Shown here piece after piece: positions 1 through 11,448 of a stretch of DNA of 64,000 nt. Positions within the stretch are counted from its first letter, which is position 1, and every line of letters starts with the position of its first letter. The notes below the pieces were generated by a model that was not told the origin of the DNA, did no database searches, and saw only the letters and a program-made list of their open reading frames with translations. The position numbers and the translations under genes were made by a program. Origin of the DNA: Sarocladium kiliense (lineage: Eukaryota; Ascomycota; Sordariomycetes; Hypocreales; Sarocladiaceae); assembly GCA_030734395.1 (NCBI GenBank), contig JAUZTG010000016.1, positions 310,001-374,000 of the forward strand, written 5' to 3'.

Positions 1-96
1 GACGAAGGGAATGGAGCGCTTTGTGAGGGCTTGGGCGAGGACGAGGCCGGTGATGCCGCCGCCAACGATGATGATGGGGTTTGCGGCTGAAGACAT
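1..96 (-). CDS. FAD-dependent monooxygenase, N-terminal fragment (cut by window edge)
   Basis: Only the first 32 codons lie in the window. The ATG is at 96-94 and the frame stays open to base 1. The peptide carries a Rossmann dinucleotide-binding start, IIIVGGGITGLVLAQAL, which is the GxGxxG FAD-binding loop of the salicylate-hydroxylase/aromatic flavoprotein monooxygenase class. The reaction cannot be read from this fragment. It is divergent from the HOD-like dioxygenase at 1236. In actinobacterial aqd clusters (established knowledge) an FAD monooxygenase (AqdB) hydroxylates a 4-quinolone that the HOD-type enzyme (AqdC) then cleaves, so a shared pathway is a reasonable inference. The flavoprotein assignment is firm; the substrate is open. 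Confidence 0.75.
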   Translation of the reverse strand, partial: MSSAANPIIIVGGGITGLVLAQALTKRSIPFV

Positions 97-1235
97 GGTG
101 AATGAGTTGAACTGAGTTGACAATTGCTATGCGACTGTGGAACTCTTTGACAGAACTGTGGCAAATATGAGGCGATGTCGTCAAGGCGTGCTGGCAGAAG
201 TTCAGCGCATGATATGTGCAGCCAGTCGCAAGACTATGCGCAAATGTCGTTCAATCCCGACTTTTCGGGAAGATGGCTTGCAGAGATACGAAACGGTCCT
301 GAGTAGAATGAATGGGAACCAGTACGACGGACAATTCACTCCTAGACCCCATGCCTTGGTGCTGATGATGGTGAGACCTGCATGACAGCGCTGATCACAT
401 CGGCCCGCCCTTGGGGGAGCTTTGTCCGCAATGCGACGGAGGTGAACTCTCTCAGGAACCTTTCCGGCTCAGGGACAATGAGAAAGGGCAAATCACGTTG
501 TATGAAGTTCCAAGACGGTGTATCCCGAGTGGCGTCTGGCTTGGGCAATCGGCTGATATCTGACAGCTTCCTTAGTCCTACGTTTATCATTGTTAACCCT
601 GTCAATGGGAAACCGACTCCCACTGATGGAGATAAGAAGAGGGGCATCATTGAGCTTTGACGTTCCTGCTTATCCAAGCTGTCACTGGTTGTTCTAGCTA
701 ATGCGCCAAGGACGGGCGGAGGTGGGTGCGCATTGCTTCTGCCAGAGGTGCCGAGGCGATACGACGGGGGGCCGGTGGGCGATGCGACGGGATATTTTGA
801 CGTGACCGATGCCGAATTCAGGGTCTGGCTCCAATCAATGGATGCAAGGAGATGGAGAAGCTGTACATGGGTCTTTGGTACGCCGGCATTCGGTTTCCGT
901 GGGTCTGGGTGATGGTTTGGTCAACTCCGTCGCTTGTATCGTGGAGACGTTCGACCTGCAGGGAGGCGATCCGAAATGAGGGACGAGAAGAAGGAGGAGG
1001 AGGAGGAGGTTGTCGGCAAGGAGCCGCCCAGGCATTGAAGGTTCAGGCGGATGATGCGCATCTAATCATGAGAAGCGCTGGGTGAGCAGCCTCTCGTATA
1101 ACCTTCGATAAGACTGGCTGGAATCTTACATCGTCATCCGTTGGATTTTAGCAGATAGCCTCACCAAGCCTCTCCAACACGACTTGCACGCTCCAAGACC
1201 CTTCTCCACCAAGATCAACCCTCAACACAGCCATC
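97..1235. other. Divergent intergenic region (monooxygenase / dioxygenase)
   Basis: This is about 1.1 kb between two divergently transcribed starts and presumably holds both promoters. Overlapping ORFs of 66-111 codons occur on both strands here, but none shows a recognisable domain or a believable codon pattern. A GGA/GAG-rich purine run lies near 985-1015. I see no RNA gene. Confidence 0.5.
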
Positions 1236-2063
1236 ATGAATCAGACCATGCCCCTCGTCAAGTCGGTCAACGGCGTCGACATCTGCTATGAACAAGCAGG
1301 CTACACCGAAGGCCCTCCCGTTGTCCTTCTCTCCGGCTGGGCCCACGACATGCGCCTCTATGACAACATGATCCCCCTCCTCACACCCAACCACCGCACC
1401 ATCCGCTTCAATTGGCGAGGCCATGCACCAAGAAGGGATTACACTGAGCCCTTTGGCGTCGAGGAGCAAGTCAGCGATACCATTGCCCTCCTCGACGCTC
1501 TGGAAGTGGATCAGTTCTATCTCGTTTCCCATTCACATGGCGGCTGGCCGGCGCTGGAACTCGCGGATCGATTAGGAGGAACGAGGGTGCTCTCTCTATT
1601 GATGATTGACCAGATCATGAGCCCTCCGCCGCCAGAATTCGCGGCTGGGTTGGCGGCGATGCAAGGAAAAGACACATGGATGGCAGCACGAAAGGGCCTG
1701 TTCGAGAATTGGCTTTCAGGAAGCAAGAACAAGGATGTGCATGATCATTTGACATACTGCATGGGCAGCTACGGGCATGATATGTGGGCGCTGTCATGCC
1801 AGGTTATAGAGAAGGCGTATGGTACGCATGGGTCGCCGATGCAGCGGATGAGGAACATTGCAAACCCGCCATTGATTCGACATGTATTCAGCCACCCACT
1901 GGACTCGGAGGCATATCGTCAGTTGCATAAGGATATGGCCGCGGAGTGTGCATGGTTCAGTTATACTGATCTTGAAGGGGAGACGCATTTCCCGAGCTTG
2001 GAGAGTCCGGGGAAGGTGTGCGAAGAGATTGAGGATTTGATCAAGCAGACTGAGAGCAGCTAA
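1236..2063 (+). CDS. Cofactor-independent 2,4-dioxygenase of the HOD/AqdC type (alpha/beta-hydrolase fold)
   Basis: Intronless, 275 residues, starting at the ATG after a short CA-rich leader. The protein follows the alpha/beta-hydrolase-fold dioxygenases that cleave 3-hydroxy-4(1H)-quinolones with O2 and release CO (HOD, QDO, AqdC), as far as I can compare from memory. Visible landmarks are GWAHD (34-38), NWRGHA (59-64), the nucleophile elbow SHSHGGW (98-104; Ser100, His101), Asp125 in MIDQ, Trp159, Trp184 and ETHFP with His251. These sit within one residue of HOD Ser101/Asp126/His251, and the length matches. HOD uses His/Asp as a general-base dyad, which is intact here. There is no signal peptide, so it is probably cytosolic. 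Its divergent neighbour is an FAD monooxygenase. The substrate could be a quinolone signal, a fungal quinolone or another N-heteroaromatic. An ordinary hydrolase is the weaker alternative. Confidence 0.85.
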   Translation: MNQTMPLVKSVNGVDICYEQAGYTEGPPVVLLSGWAHDMRLYDNMIPLLTPNHRTIRFNWRGHAPRRDYTEPFGVEEQVSDTIALLDALEVDQFYLVSHSHGGWPALELADRLGGTRVLSLLMIDQIMSPPPPEFAAGLAAMQGKDTWMAARKGLFENWLSGSKNKDVHDHLTYCMGSYGHDMWALSCQVIEKAYGTHGSPMQRMRNIANPPLIRHVFSHPLDSEAYRQLHKDMAAECAWFSYTDLEGETHFPSLESPGKVCEEIEDLIKQTESS

Positions 2064-2853
2064 AGCCGCATGATGAGTAACGATGGAACCACCTATACCT
2101 GATAGACTAGTGTCTGGAGAGCGTGCCGTACCCATGCGTGGTCCTTGTATTTGCGATAGCGGCCGCTCTGGCGAGGCTCAATGAGGCCTGTTCGCTGGGT
2201 TGGGAGGCTGCTTGATTCATCCCCGACAGATACGTTTCGCAATCCGAGCGCAACTCTATATGAAGGCTAGCTGGTACTCAGTAGCTCGGTTTCCAGGGAA
2301 AATGCTGGGCTAAACGAAGAGACCCTTGTATGTATCTCGAGCCCTGATCTTCTGTTCAGACGACGGTACTAGCAACGTCTATTCTCAGTTGATGTCCACT
2401 CAAGAGCTGTCTCTTTGAAGCAGCTGATAGTGTCAAGACCTTTCGTAGTCAGATGAGCAATCTCGGTCAATTTATCAGCAGAATTCACCCTTCATCATTT
2501 GTGGGAATTCGTAGGCAAATGGACAAGACCCAGCGCGGGCTCATCGCTGCAATATCGAGATTCCGGCTTCAAATCTTACCTGCACATCATTATGAAGGAA
2601 CTCGGGCTCTCAGCATAAGTCGAAGAGCCTCGGACAGCTACGGCGGGAGATACTGCATACAGCTGTCATAACCTTGGTACGCTCAGCCAGATCCATCAGA
2701 GCTGATAGCCCCTCCTTCGCCTTGAAGTGTATGTCTATAAAATCACAGGGTGAAGTGTCTGTTCATTTGAACTTCAGAGTCTAATCAATCATCGGCCATA
2801 AGAGTCATGAGATAGTGACATCCTATATGCATACTATGAAGTATAAGAAACGG
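2064..2853. other. Intergenic, no gene seen
   Basis: Lies between the 3' ends of the convergent dioxygenase and NLR genes. The only ORF of note (2453-2671, 72 codons) has no recognisable feature. Probably UTRs and spacer. Confidence 0.5.
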
Positions 2854-5800
2854 TCATGAACTCGGAAGTCGGTGCCCTGTGACCCGGCGCCTCAACTTTC
2901 CTAACGGCATGTGATCAATGGAGCTCAATAGCTCGTCGTCCTCAACCCGTGGAAACTCCTCTTTTAACTTTGTAATGTCTGCCTCTCTTTCCTGCATGGT
3001 GTAAACCTTGAGAAGGAGCTCCGCGATGGCGATTACCCGTGGGTTGCTAGCATCCAATACCCTGGTCGTCGAAATTTGAGTTAGAAGTTCAATGCAAAGC
3101 GTCTCTGCGTCACCTAGCTGCCCTTCATGAACGAGGATATACGCATGCCCCCAATTTACATGGATCCAATCTGGGTGATCTCGGGGCACGATCTCGCGGA
3201 GCTTGCGGATGATCTTGTCAGCCTCGGCCCATTTCTCGCACAGTATGAGAGCTCGCGTGAGATTCGACTTGGTCATAATCATTCCGACGTGTTTGTCGCC
3301 CAGAGTCCGCTCAACTACCGGGACAATCTCTTCCAAGATTTCCACGGATTTATCGAATCGCCCAAGCTCGCAGTATATCTTAGAAAGATCATTGACCGAC
3401 CACAATGTGTAGGCATGTTCCTCGCCTAGGACCTTCTTCCGCGATTCGAGAACTTCATGAACGTAAACCTCAGCCTCATCAAGTCGCAGTCTCTGTGCAC
3501 ACAAATTCATTCCCAGTTCATTCTTTGCCATAAGTGTATCAGGGTGATCCGGGCCGAAGAAATGCATCCTCTTCTCTAGAACCAAAACAAGTAGGTCATA
3601 GCTCCTTGCATGTTCGCCTAGGTGGAGGTACGTTCGCGCTAAATTGAACATAGCGTTCAAGGTTAACGGGTCGTCCTGACCAAGTTTCTGGACAAAGCCA
3701 TCTACTGCTCGTTCCCCTGTTCTTCGGGACAGTTCCCTTCGACCCGCGAGCCAAAGAGAGCGTGTTAAGTCGTCTAGCGCAGCACAGTAAAGGCGATGGA
3801 CTGGCTTCCAAGGCGGCCAGCTAATCCAGTCAAAGATAGAAGGCCTTGACCACCAGTTCGCTAGGAGAATGCTATGCTGAACTTTCAAGCACTTCTCAAC
3901 TTCAAAAAGATTCCAAAGGCTATTTGCAAGAGCCTGCCGCGCACTGATGGTATCCAAGTGCCTGTTGCCAAGTCGGCGGCTCCTGAAACTGACGACCCTG
4001 AGCTGAAGGGATTCAGCCTCTTTCCAGACGCCATTTTCCGCATAGACTAGGCCGAACTTCTCGAGAATAGAGGCTTGTTCGACGCTCTGCGGCAGGTCTG
4101 GATACATGGTCTCTAGAACGGCAAGACATGACCTGATGTGTGGCAAAAGGAGCCGGCGAAACCCTCGGCCGGAGGTCTCGAGATTTGAGCAGATAGAGTG
4201 AGCTAGGATAGATGCGGTGCAATCTGCCCAGTCGCGTTGTTGCTGCTTATCAAGCCGCTCCCGAGCCCACATGTGAATCGCGGGATGCAGTGAGAAATGA
4301 TGTGTAGAGGTGAGCTTATTGAGGCTATCATCTGAAGTAGATGAGCTCGAGATTGAAATGATTGAGTAGTCATAGAGTACCCTAGCTGCCACAAGGACGC
4401 GATCCTCCACATCTGGGGCGGACTCAGGCTCACAGAGGGAGGGGGGCCTAGCCTTGAGAAAGGTTGATCGTTTGATGCCATCAGAAGACCGGGGGAAGAT
4501 CTTCACAGGTATAGTCGCAAAGTGCATAAAGGCAAAAATATGCACTAAGTCCACAGCATCGCGATAGTGTTGTGTCTTATCCTCGACGATCTCTCTGAAT
4601 GGCAACTCCCAAGTGGCAGTGATATTAGCGGTCTGGGCGGATAAGATGACTGCATGGCTGAGCAAGCTCTTGCGGCAACTGAGTAGTCGCTTAATGTACC
4701 TTTCCAAAGGCCAAACCCCTGCTCGACGAATAGTGATAGCGGCCTGCTTAAGAGCCAAGGGCAGGTACCCAAGTTCTGAAGCGATTATCTCAGCTGGCCG
4801 CCGATAGTCTTGAGTCGTGTAATAGGTCCGTTTCTCAGGGTATGCAAGCCCTAGCAAAAGAAGAATGGCCTCCTCAGGGTCCATGCCACTGAACTGGAGA
4901 CATCCAATAGTACTGTATATCTGAGCGGTGGGGTTCCGGGTCGTAATGATGATGCTCCCGTTTCCAGTAGCCGGGAGGAACTTGGATAAATCCACTTGCT
5001 GATCATTGGCGTTGTCGAGCACGAGAAGCCAAGGTTCGAAGCACTGCGATAGCCACGCACGGCCAGCACTAGGTAGCTCTCCTTTCCCAGCTTGGAGGCT
5101 TATGGCAGCGAAACTATGCTCTGCATTTGCTTCGCTTGAGCAGTCGATCCAGAAAACGCCCCAATATCTACAGAATGGTTAACAGAGTTCCACCGTTGAG
5201 AGGAACTATTGCACTCACCTGTGGCGATTGTCCTCCAGATACTTCAGGCAAAACTGAGTCTTACCCGATCCAGCAAGACCATGTATGACGAATACTTGTG
5301 GCTTCCGCCTCTTCCTGATGCTGAACAAAGACCTCAAATGAGCTGCCTGCTCCTGCCTTCCAATGAACTGGGCTGACTGCTGCGTTACAAGATAGTATAC
5401 GTTGACATATGGAGACAACGCCCCTTCTGGCAAAGCTTCAGAATCCAATTCCAGTGAGTGCGCGCTTCCCGGCAGAGCTGAGAGATTTTGAACGATGGGC
5501 GGAGAAGATGCGTCAGAGTCTGCTTGCGCGTAGCTGTCCTGGAGAAGAGCTGCTTCGTGTGTGCGCTGTCGCTGAATGAGTTCAGAATCCTGGTTCCATC
5601 TCCTCTTGACAGTGTCAGTTCCTGAAGAGATGTAGTTGTCTAAAGCGGCCAGTACAATCCTATAGCCAGGCGACTTGGTGGTAGCGAACTTCGCCATGCC
5701 TGAATGCGTGGCGCTGATACCACACTGGTCGACGTCGCTCCAGCTTGGCGGTGAAGCAGACAGCCTGTCGACAATTACCGATTTCGCCTCGCCAAAGTTG

Positions 5801-6488
5801 GTCTCGTGATGCTCCCAAAAGTTGTAAATAGAGAAGTGCTTCATCAGTGGTGCGAATTGGTCGGTTACCTCCTGCAGCACCTCCGAACCCGAACCCTCGA
5901 GAAGGCTAAGCATGAAGCCGCTTGGTCCAGAGTCATCGTTGAACTGAGCAAAGCGTAGTGAGTTCTTGGTGATGCCGTTATGGGGAGTTCCCATGAAAAG
6001 AAGTGCGACGGTAGACCGGAAGATTGACCTTAAATGCTCGACCTTGGAGCTCGTCCTAGAATTAGAGAGAGCCAGGGCCCTTTTAACAAGAATCCCTCCA
6101 AAGCCATGGCAGATGAATATGATAGGGCGTCGTGTGGCTTTTTGTATAGTCCTGTCCGCGACAAGCTCGCTTATCAAGTTAACAGACTCATGATAGATTC
6201 CGCTAATGCTAGAGCCGCCGGGTGCTGCGAGGGTTTCGGCATCGTACTCGTAGGAAAGCATCCGGGCTTTATACAGCTGATGGGGAAAGATGTCGCGCAG
6301 CCATATTGTTCCCGTTGTTTCTTCTGTCCAGGTCTGGACCCCTGTTTCGTAGAGACCGTGAATAGCGACGATGCTACAGAAAAGTCAGTCTTGCGAATAA
6401 TGTATCTAGCTGGTGGGACCAGGGCATACTCAACGATCGGTGGGCCAGCCGAGGACTTAGCTCCTTCTGTGAGATCAACCAGGACCAT
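2854..6488 (-). CDS. NLR-like protein: SesB-like hydrolase domain, NB-ARC, TPR
   Basis: Three exons (6488-6430, 6373-5219, 5167-2854) give 1175 residues. The two introns (56 and 51 bases) have GT-AG ends and keep frame. Residues about 20-280 form a SesB/lipase-like alpha/beta-hydrolase domain (IVAIHGL, later ICHGFGG). Next comes an NB-ARC NTPase with P-loop GLAGSGKTQ (Lys391), Walker B LLVLDNAND (Asp456) and sensor IIITTRNP. The C-terminal third holds TPR-type repeats of the kind ending in LGxxHxxT, usual for fungal NLRs with variable recognition. Such proteins are known or proposed to detect non-self and trigger incompatibility or cell death. Oddity: the nucleophile elbow reads CHGFGG, with Gly110 where a catalytic Ser is expected, so the hydrolase domain may be inactive. 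It is divergent from the P450 at 7086, and a lone hydrolase of the same family lies at 8968-10175. Confidence 0.88.
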
Positions 6489-7085
6489 CTTGTGATGGGA
6501 TAGCAAGTCGGAAGCGACTGCTAAGTTGATGCGCTCATAGCACAGCGGGGTTATGCTAAGGTCGCCCCGGTTTCCACAAGGCAAGAAAGCGCAACCCGGA
6601 CAAGAACAACCGGGACATGTTGGGGAGATCCTCCCTGCTGATATTGTTGGAGAAAGGTTCGAGCGAAGAGGATGATGCCTAGGCTCCCGTGGCACTTCAA
6701 ACCCTCCAGCTCGGGGTGATACCTCAGCTGGAGGAAAATGCTCCTCAGGTTATCTTTGCCCACCTCAACACAGGCACAGCAGCTAACAACAATGCTACGC
6801 TGTGTTGGTTCCAGGAACAGGTGGCTAAGCCCCCTTGATTGAGCTGGAGCCAATTGCGCTCCCGGTCTTAGCGCCGGGAGGCGTCGCGGAATCCAGTGGC
6901 TGCATCCGCTTAAGTCTTCGTGACAGGGGGCCTGGTCAAGGAGTTTAGCGGTGGGTGCACTAGTCCATATAACGTATCTCTGGTCTTCGCAGGGAGCGCA
7001 CAACTCCACGAGCTTTCTCGCTTCCAGTTTGCAAAGTTGTCGCGATACACACCCACTTCAGCAATAAGATCCATATACATAGATC
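6489..7085. other. Divergent promoter region (NLR / P450)
   Basis: 597 bases between the NLR start and the P450 start. Minus-strand ORFs run into it, but their extensions beyond the chosen NLR start show no domain. No tRNA or repeat seen. Confidence 0.45.
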
Positions 7086-8897
7086 ATGGCTCTCTTCATC
7101 TCAGTCCTTCTCGTCACGCTGGCGATTGCTGTCAACTACTTGCTCAAAGCGCACCAACAACGTCGGGTACAGTACTCACTTTCTCTAAGCTCGATCGACA
7201 CAAGAAGGAACTGACACAGCGATGCCCAGTATCATCAAACCCTAATCAATCAGCATGGATGCCTTCCACCTCCGACCCTCCAGAACCAAAGACCGTTGGG
7301 TTTAGACCGCCTTGAACAAATCTTCCGCGCCAATTCAGAATCCCGACTCATGGAGCTCTTCCTATTTCACTTCCGACAAACCGGGTACACCTTGAGGCAG
7401 GTCTTCCTGATGACACCTGCATTTGGCACGGTTGACCCTGCAAATCTGGAAGCTATGCTCTCGACGAAGTTCAGTGGTATGGAGCACTGATCAGGACACT
7501 GCACGATGGATATGGAGTACTAATAACACTCTTAGATTGGAGCAATGGTCCGCGCCGGAAGATCACCTTCCCTATGTTTGGTGAAGGTATCTTCACGCAA
7601 GATGGCGATGCATGGAAACATTCTCGTGATATTCTGAGACCTCAGCTCTTCCATCGAAAGTACGAGAACCTTGAAGTCTTTCGAGGATCGATAGACGACC
7701 TCCTCGAAGCTCTTCCTAGTGCAGGTGTTGTTGACCTTCAACCACTATTTTTCCGTCTGACACTTGATGTTACGGCGGCCTTCCTGTTCGGCGAATCAAC
7801 GAAAAGTCTGAGGTCGCCCAGTGTTGCCGGTGAGGACACTTTCGCGAGCGCTTTTGACACGGCTCAGAAGTATGTGGCCAAGAGGTTTCGCCTGCTCGAT
7901 CTCTACTGGTTAATTGGTGGGAAGGAATTCCGTCAGGCTTGTGAACGAGTTCACCGCTTCGCTGATCAAATTATCGACCGAAATCTGTCCTCGGACGAAT
8001 GTTCTGAGGAGAAAAAGGATAATTTCCTGTACTCTGTCAACAAGGAGATTGCCGATCGGATTGCGTTGAGAGGACAGATTGTAAACATCCTCACTGCTGG
8101 CAGAGATACTACTGCCTGTCTTCTTTCGTGGACCTTGTGAGTACTTTTATCATCTGGCTAAGCTCCCATACAGCTGAACAGTCTGCTTATCAATTGTAGT
8201 TTCCTTCTCGTAAGGCATCCGCAGGTCCTCGAGAATTTAAGAGCAGAGGTTATTCAGCTCAAAAGTAATGGCGACACCCTGCACAGGGCGGATTTGCGTA
8301 ATATGAAGTATCTTCAAAACATTATGAAAGAGAGTAAGAATGGTGATTCGATTTATTATATTTGTCCTAACGTGAACAGCTCTCCGCTTGTATCCCTCTG
8401 TTCCAGTGAACACCCGGACTGCAATCAAAACAACCATCTTGCCTACTGGCGGCGGCTCTGAGCGAAAGTCACCTGTTCTCATACCAAAAGGGAGTGCTGT
8501 TGCTTACAGTGTATACACTCTGCATCGCCGACCGGACTTATACGGTATGGACGCCGAAGTCTTCCGTCCTGAACGGTGGGACGAAGACATGCCTCTGAAT
8601 CGAGACCCAACCTTGCAAAAGTGGGGATACTTGCCATTCAGTGGCGGTCCTCGGATTTGCTTGGGGCGTAAGTTAAAAGGAGAGCTCTGACACTGCTTCT
8701 GTCCCTACTGATGCGTTAATATAGTGGACTTCGCGCTCACCGAGGCCGCATACACGATTGTTCGCATCCTTCAGAGATACCCTACCATACGTCTTCCGGA
8801 AGGCGAGACCGTAGAGCTAGCGGGTGTTGAGAAACAAACAGTTACCCTAGTGCTTCAGATCAAGGATGGCTGTAAGGTAGAGCTTGGAAGAACTTAG
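7086..8897 (+). CDS. Cytochrome P450, CYP52-clan-like
   Basis: Six exons (7086-7166, 7230-7476, 7536-8136, 8200-8333, 8380-8667, 8725-8897) give 507 residues, a normal microsomal P450 length. The N-terminus is a membrane anchor (LFISVLLVTLAIAV). The I-helix oxygen-binding motif AGRDTT, the ExxR motif in KETLRLYP, the PERW segment and the heme loop FSGGPRICLG with its Cys ligand are all present, so the enzyme looks intact. The overall pattern (short N-terminus, DWSNGPRRK, GYLPFSGGPRICLG) resembles alkane/fatty-acid omega-hydroxylase families; that substrate class is inference. It converges with the SesB-like hydrolase gene, only 70 bases apart, and shares a divergent upstream region with the NLR. 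No clustered backbone synthase is visible, so a secondary-metabolite role has no support here. Confidence 0.9.
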
Positions 8898-8967
8898 GCA
8901 GAAGCCTCAGCGCGAGACTTCAGGCAATCGCTAGAACTATATGTTAATTTCCAACTATGACAAGCAG

Positions 8968-10175
8968 CTATACAGCATCTCGTATTAGGTCTTGCGCTTC
9001 ACTCCTCCTGATTGACCGCAAGAGCTCTCTCGCCTCCGTCCACCTGGCTTCGATAGTCTGCGGCGCACCTTCTGAGTAGCGCATCAGAGTTGCCACGACA
9101 AGTCTATACCCTGGTGCTTTCCGAGACGAAAACTTGCACATGTTACGATGATCCGCTGCTATTCCTGCGCGATCCGTATCATCCAGGATGGGGGCAGCAG
9201 ATGGCTCAGCCACAATCTAGCGCTTTTATATTAGCCAGCAGGCCAAGCTAGGGTCAAATGAATTTCATCCTAGCAGACTCACGTAGTCTAACTTGACGCC
9301 GAGATCTGATTTCTCCTGCTCCCAAAAGAAGCAGATATGAAATCGTTTCATCTTGGGTGTAAAGTTGTCCGTGATATCTTGCAGTACTTCCGAGCCTTCC
9401 TTGAGCGCGTCTAGTAGTTGCGAATCCGTGTTGACTGCTTTCGAGGGCACTATAGTAGCGACCATGCGTTGCGCGAAAGTGGCCATGTTTGCTTTACTGG
9501 TTCCATGATGGGGCGTACCGAAGAAAAGAATGCCGTATGTAGAGACGAAAATAGAATACAGATGCTCTATTTTCTTGCTCTTCCGACTTTCAGAGTATAT
9601 AAGAGCCTTTCCTTCATATTAGCAACAGCCATATATTAGCCTTGACTTAGAAGTTTCGCACTCGCTTCACAATGATTCCGCCCAGGGAATGGCAAAGAAA
9701 TATAATAGGTCGTTCGGTTGCTTTCTCTAACTTTAGATAGTCAGCAAGTCTCAGAAAAACTAAGAATAAAATATGATTAAGAGCTCTTACTTGGCGATCA
9801 GCGCTCAATTCCTGGACCAGGGTCGTTGCATGCTGTAGGACTGTATCCGAGGATGTCCTGCCAAAAATCGCGGTAACAGATGCAGGGTAGTTGAATATGA
9901 GCACACGACTTTTCGCAATGTCGTGTGGGAGCATGTCTTCATCCCCCAGCCAGAACTTCTTATCATCAGTCCGAAACGACTTATTACCATCGCCATTCAG
10001 ACCATGGACTGCAACGATGCTAACGAAATTGTCTTTGTTAGTGACGCGAGCACTAGCCTCTCTAAGTGCCGTAAACTCACTCAATCTGTGGGTCCTGTCC
10101 ACAGTAAACAGTAGTCAGTGCCGGCTTCTCCTCCTGGGCAAGGTCTGGTGCTCTTCGAGATCGCCGGTCGTTCAT
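8968..10175 (-). CDS. Standalone SesB-like alpha/beta hydrolase
   Basis: Five exons (10175-10081, 10019-9791, 9730-9662, 9606-9283, 9216-8968) give 321 residues. The fold markers parallel the N-terminal domain of the NLR at 2854-6488: DIVAVHGL, IIFLCHSLGG, FFGTPHHG, and a terminal RNMCKF...APGYRLVVATL that matches MAKF...SPGYRIVLAAL in the NLR. Unlike the NLR it keeps the nucleophile Ser123 in CHSLGG, and the His before MCKF is a candidate triad His. SesB-like hydrolases occur in fungi both alone and as NLR N-terminal domains, where they are proposed cell-death effectors. The first intron splits the same Asp codon just before IVA(I/V)HGL in both genes, which supports common ancestry. The third exon relies on an AAG acceptor (9731), the weakest of the splice choices. 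The substrate is unknown. Confidence 0.82.
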
Positions 10176-11448
10176 TATCGGAACAAGAAAGCCCTAGAGG
10201 GCAATCGGGCTAGTATTAAGGCGGCAATCTGAGCCTTGGTTATCAAGGCCTTAGATGGTCTACCTGTTAATGCGAAGAATTGAGAGACGCCTGCGCCTCA
10301 GCTCTGCTTGCCTCCTTGTGATGATCCAGTGAGGGACAATGACTGCCTTAAACCTCAGGCAGAACTGATATTCCTGCAGCTGTGCCTCTCATTGGAGTCC
10401 GTCTTGGCACAGCTAGGCGTCAACGATGTGGCTTAAATTGGCAGCAGCAGGAGATCTCTTTGCACTGAAGCATTGGCCCCCCCTTCTACGGACATACTTG
10501 CAGCCCGAGATAAGCTGCAAGATCTTTCCTACTTATCGTGGACAACATCGCATGCATGGCTGTGCTATTCACTTTAAGTGAGGCCCAGGCGACAGGACTA
10601 AAGTAGCTAACTCATCAGCTGGTGAACTCCGATATGAGATGTGCGAACTTGAGTCTTACGGGAAAATGCCGCGCCAAGCAGTCTTGCGCAGTCTTCTTAG
10701 CCATGCTATCTTTAACACTGAGCCAATAGGGTGGGAAACTTGGCGCTCTCTTCGTTTATAAACCCACCGAGACTATCATGAGGACCTCGTAAAAACATTG
10801 CGCCTTACTGAAACCACAAACCCCCCTCTTATATTCATTACCTGAAAACGTACAGGCAAAGCTTCAGGTAAGACTCATGATTCAGGGCGCTAAGACGACG
10901 TTCATGACCAAGAACCCTTCGAAAATTAACCGACAATTGGGGCAACGTCACCGATGTCCCGGCTTCTAATGAGCAAATACCAGGGTCTTTCCCCAGGATA
11001 CCTACCATGCAAAGAAATGGAAGACTCTCGAGCTATCTGGTCGGCAACACGTCCAGCGAGGACTGCCAAGGTGCACGTGCAGATGTGGAAGGAAGCCTTG
11101 GATCAGGGATCATTCGGTGACTATAGCGACTCAGCGTTGCATCCGGAACTTCCTGACCACCTAGTATTACGAAAACGCCAGAAGCACGACGTTGGACAAT
11201 GACGAGCATTTGAAAGAACGAGCCTCACCTAAGTAGGTCATGAAAGAAAGCTAGAGCCTTCTATAACTATCGCGAGTGGCCTGGCGTTTCGACTCGGTCA
11301 CTGACGGGATGGCAGACCCTGAGACACGGATTACATAGGCCATTGGATTCACCAACCAGGCAGATTTTCGCGTGTTCTTTGAGAAAACAAGTCTTGTGAG
11401 CTGTCCTAACTGACAGCAGTAGATCTGACAGGGCGAATGATGTCGGTA
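10176..11448. other. Intergenic, no gene seen
   Basis: About 1.3 kb. ORFs such as 10954-11202 and 11437-11622 have no domains, and the second overlaps the esterase 3' end as a shadow. No terminal inverted repeats or transposase remnants were recognised. Confidence 0.45.

Noticed and set aside
7086..8897. Secondary-metabolite cluster around the P450
   Set aside because: No polyketide synthase, peptide synthetase or terpene synthase is present nearby.
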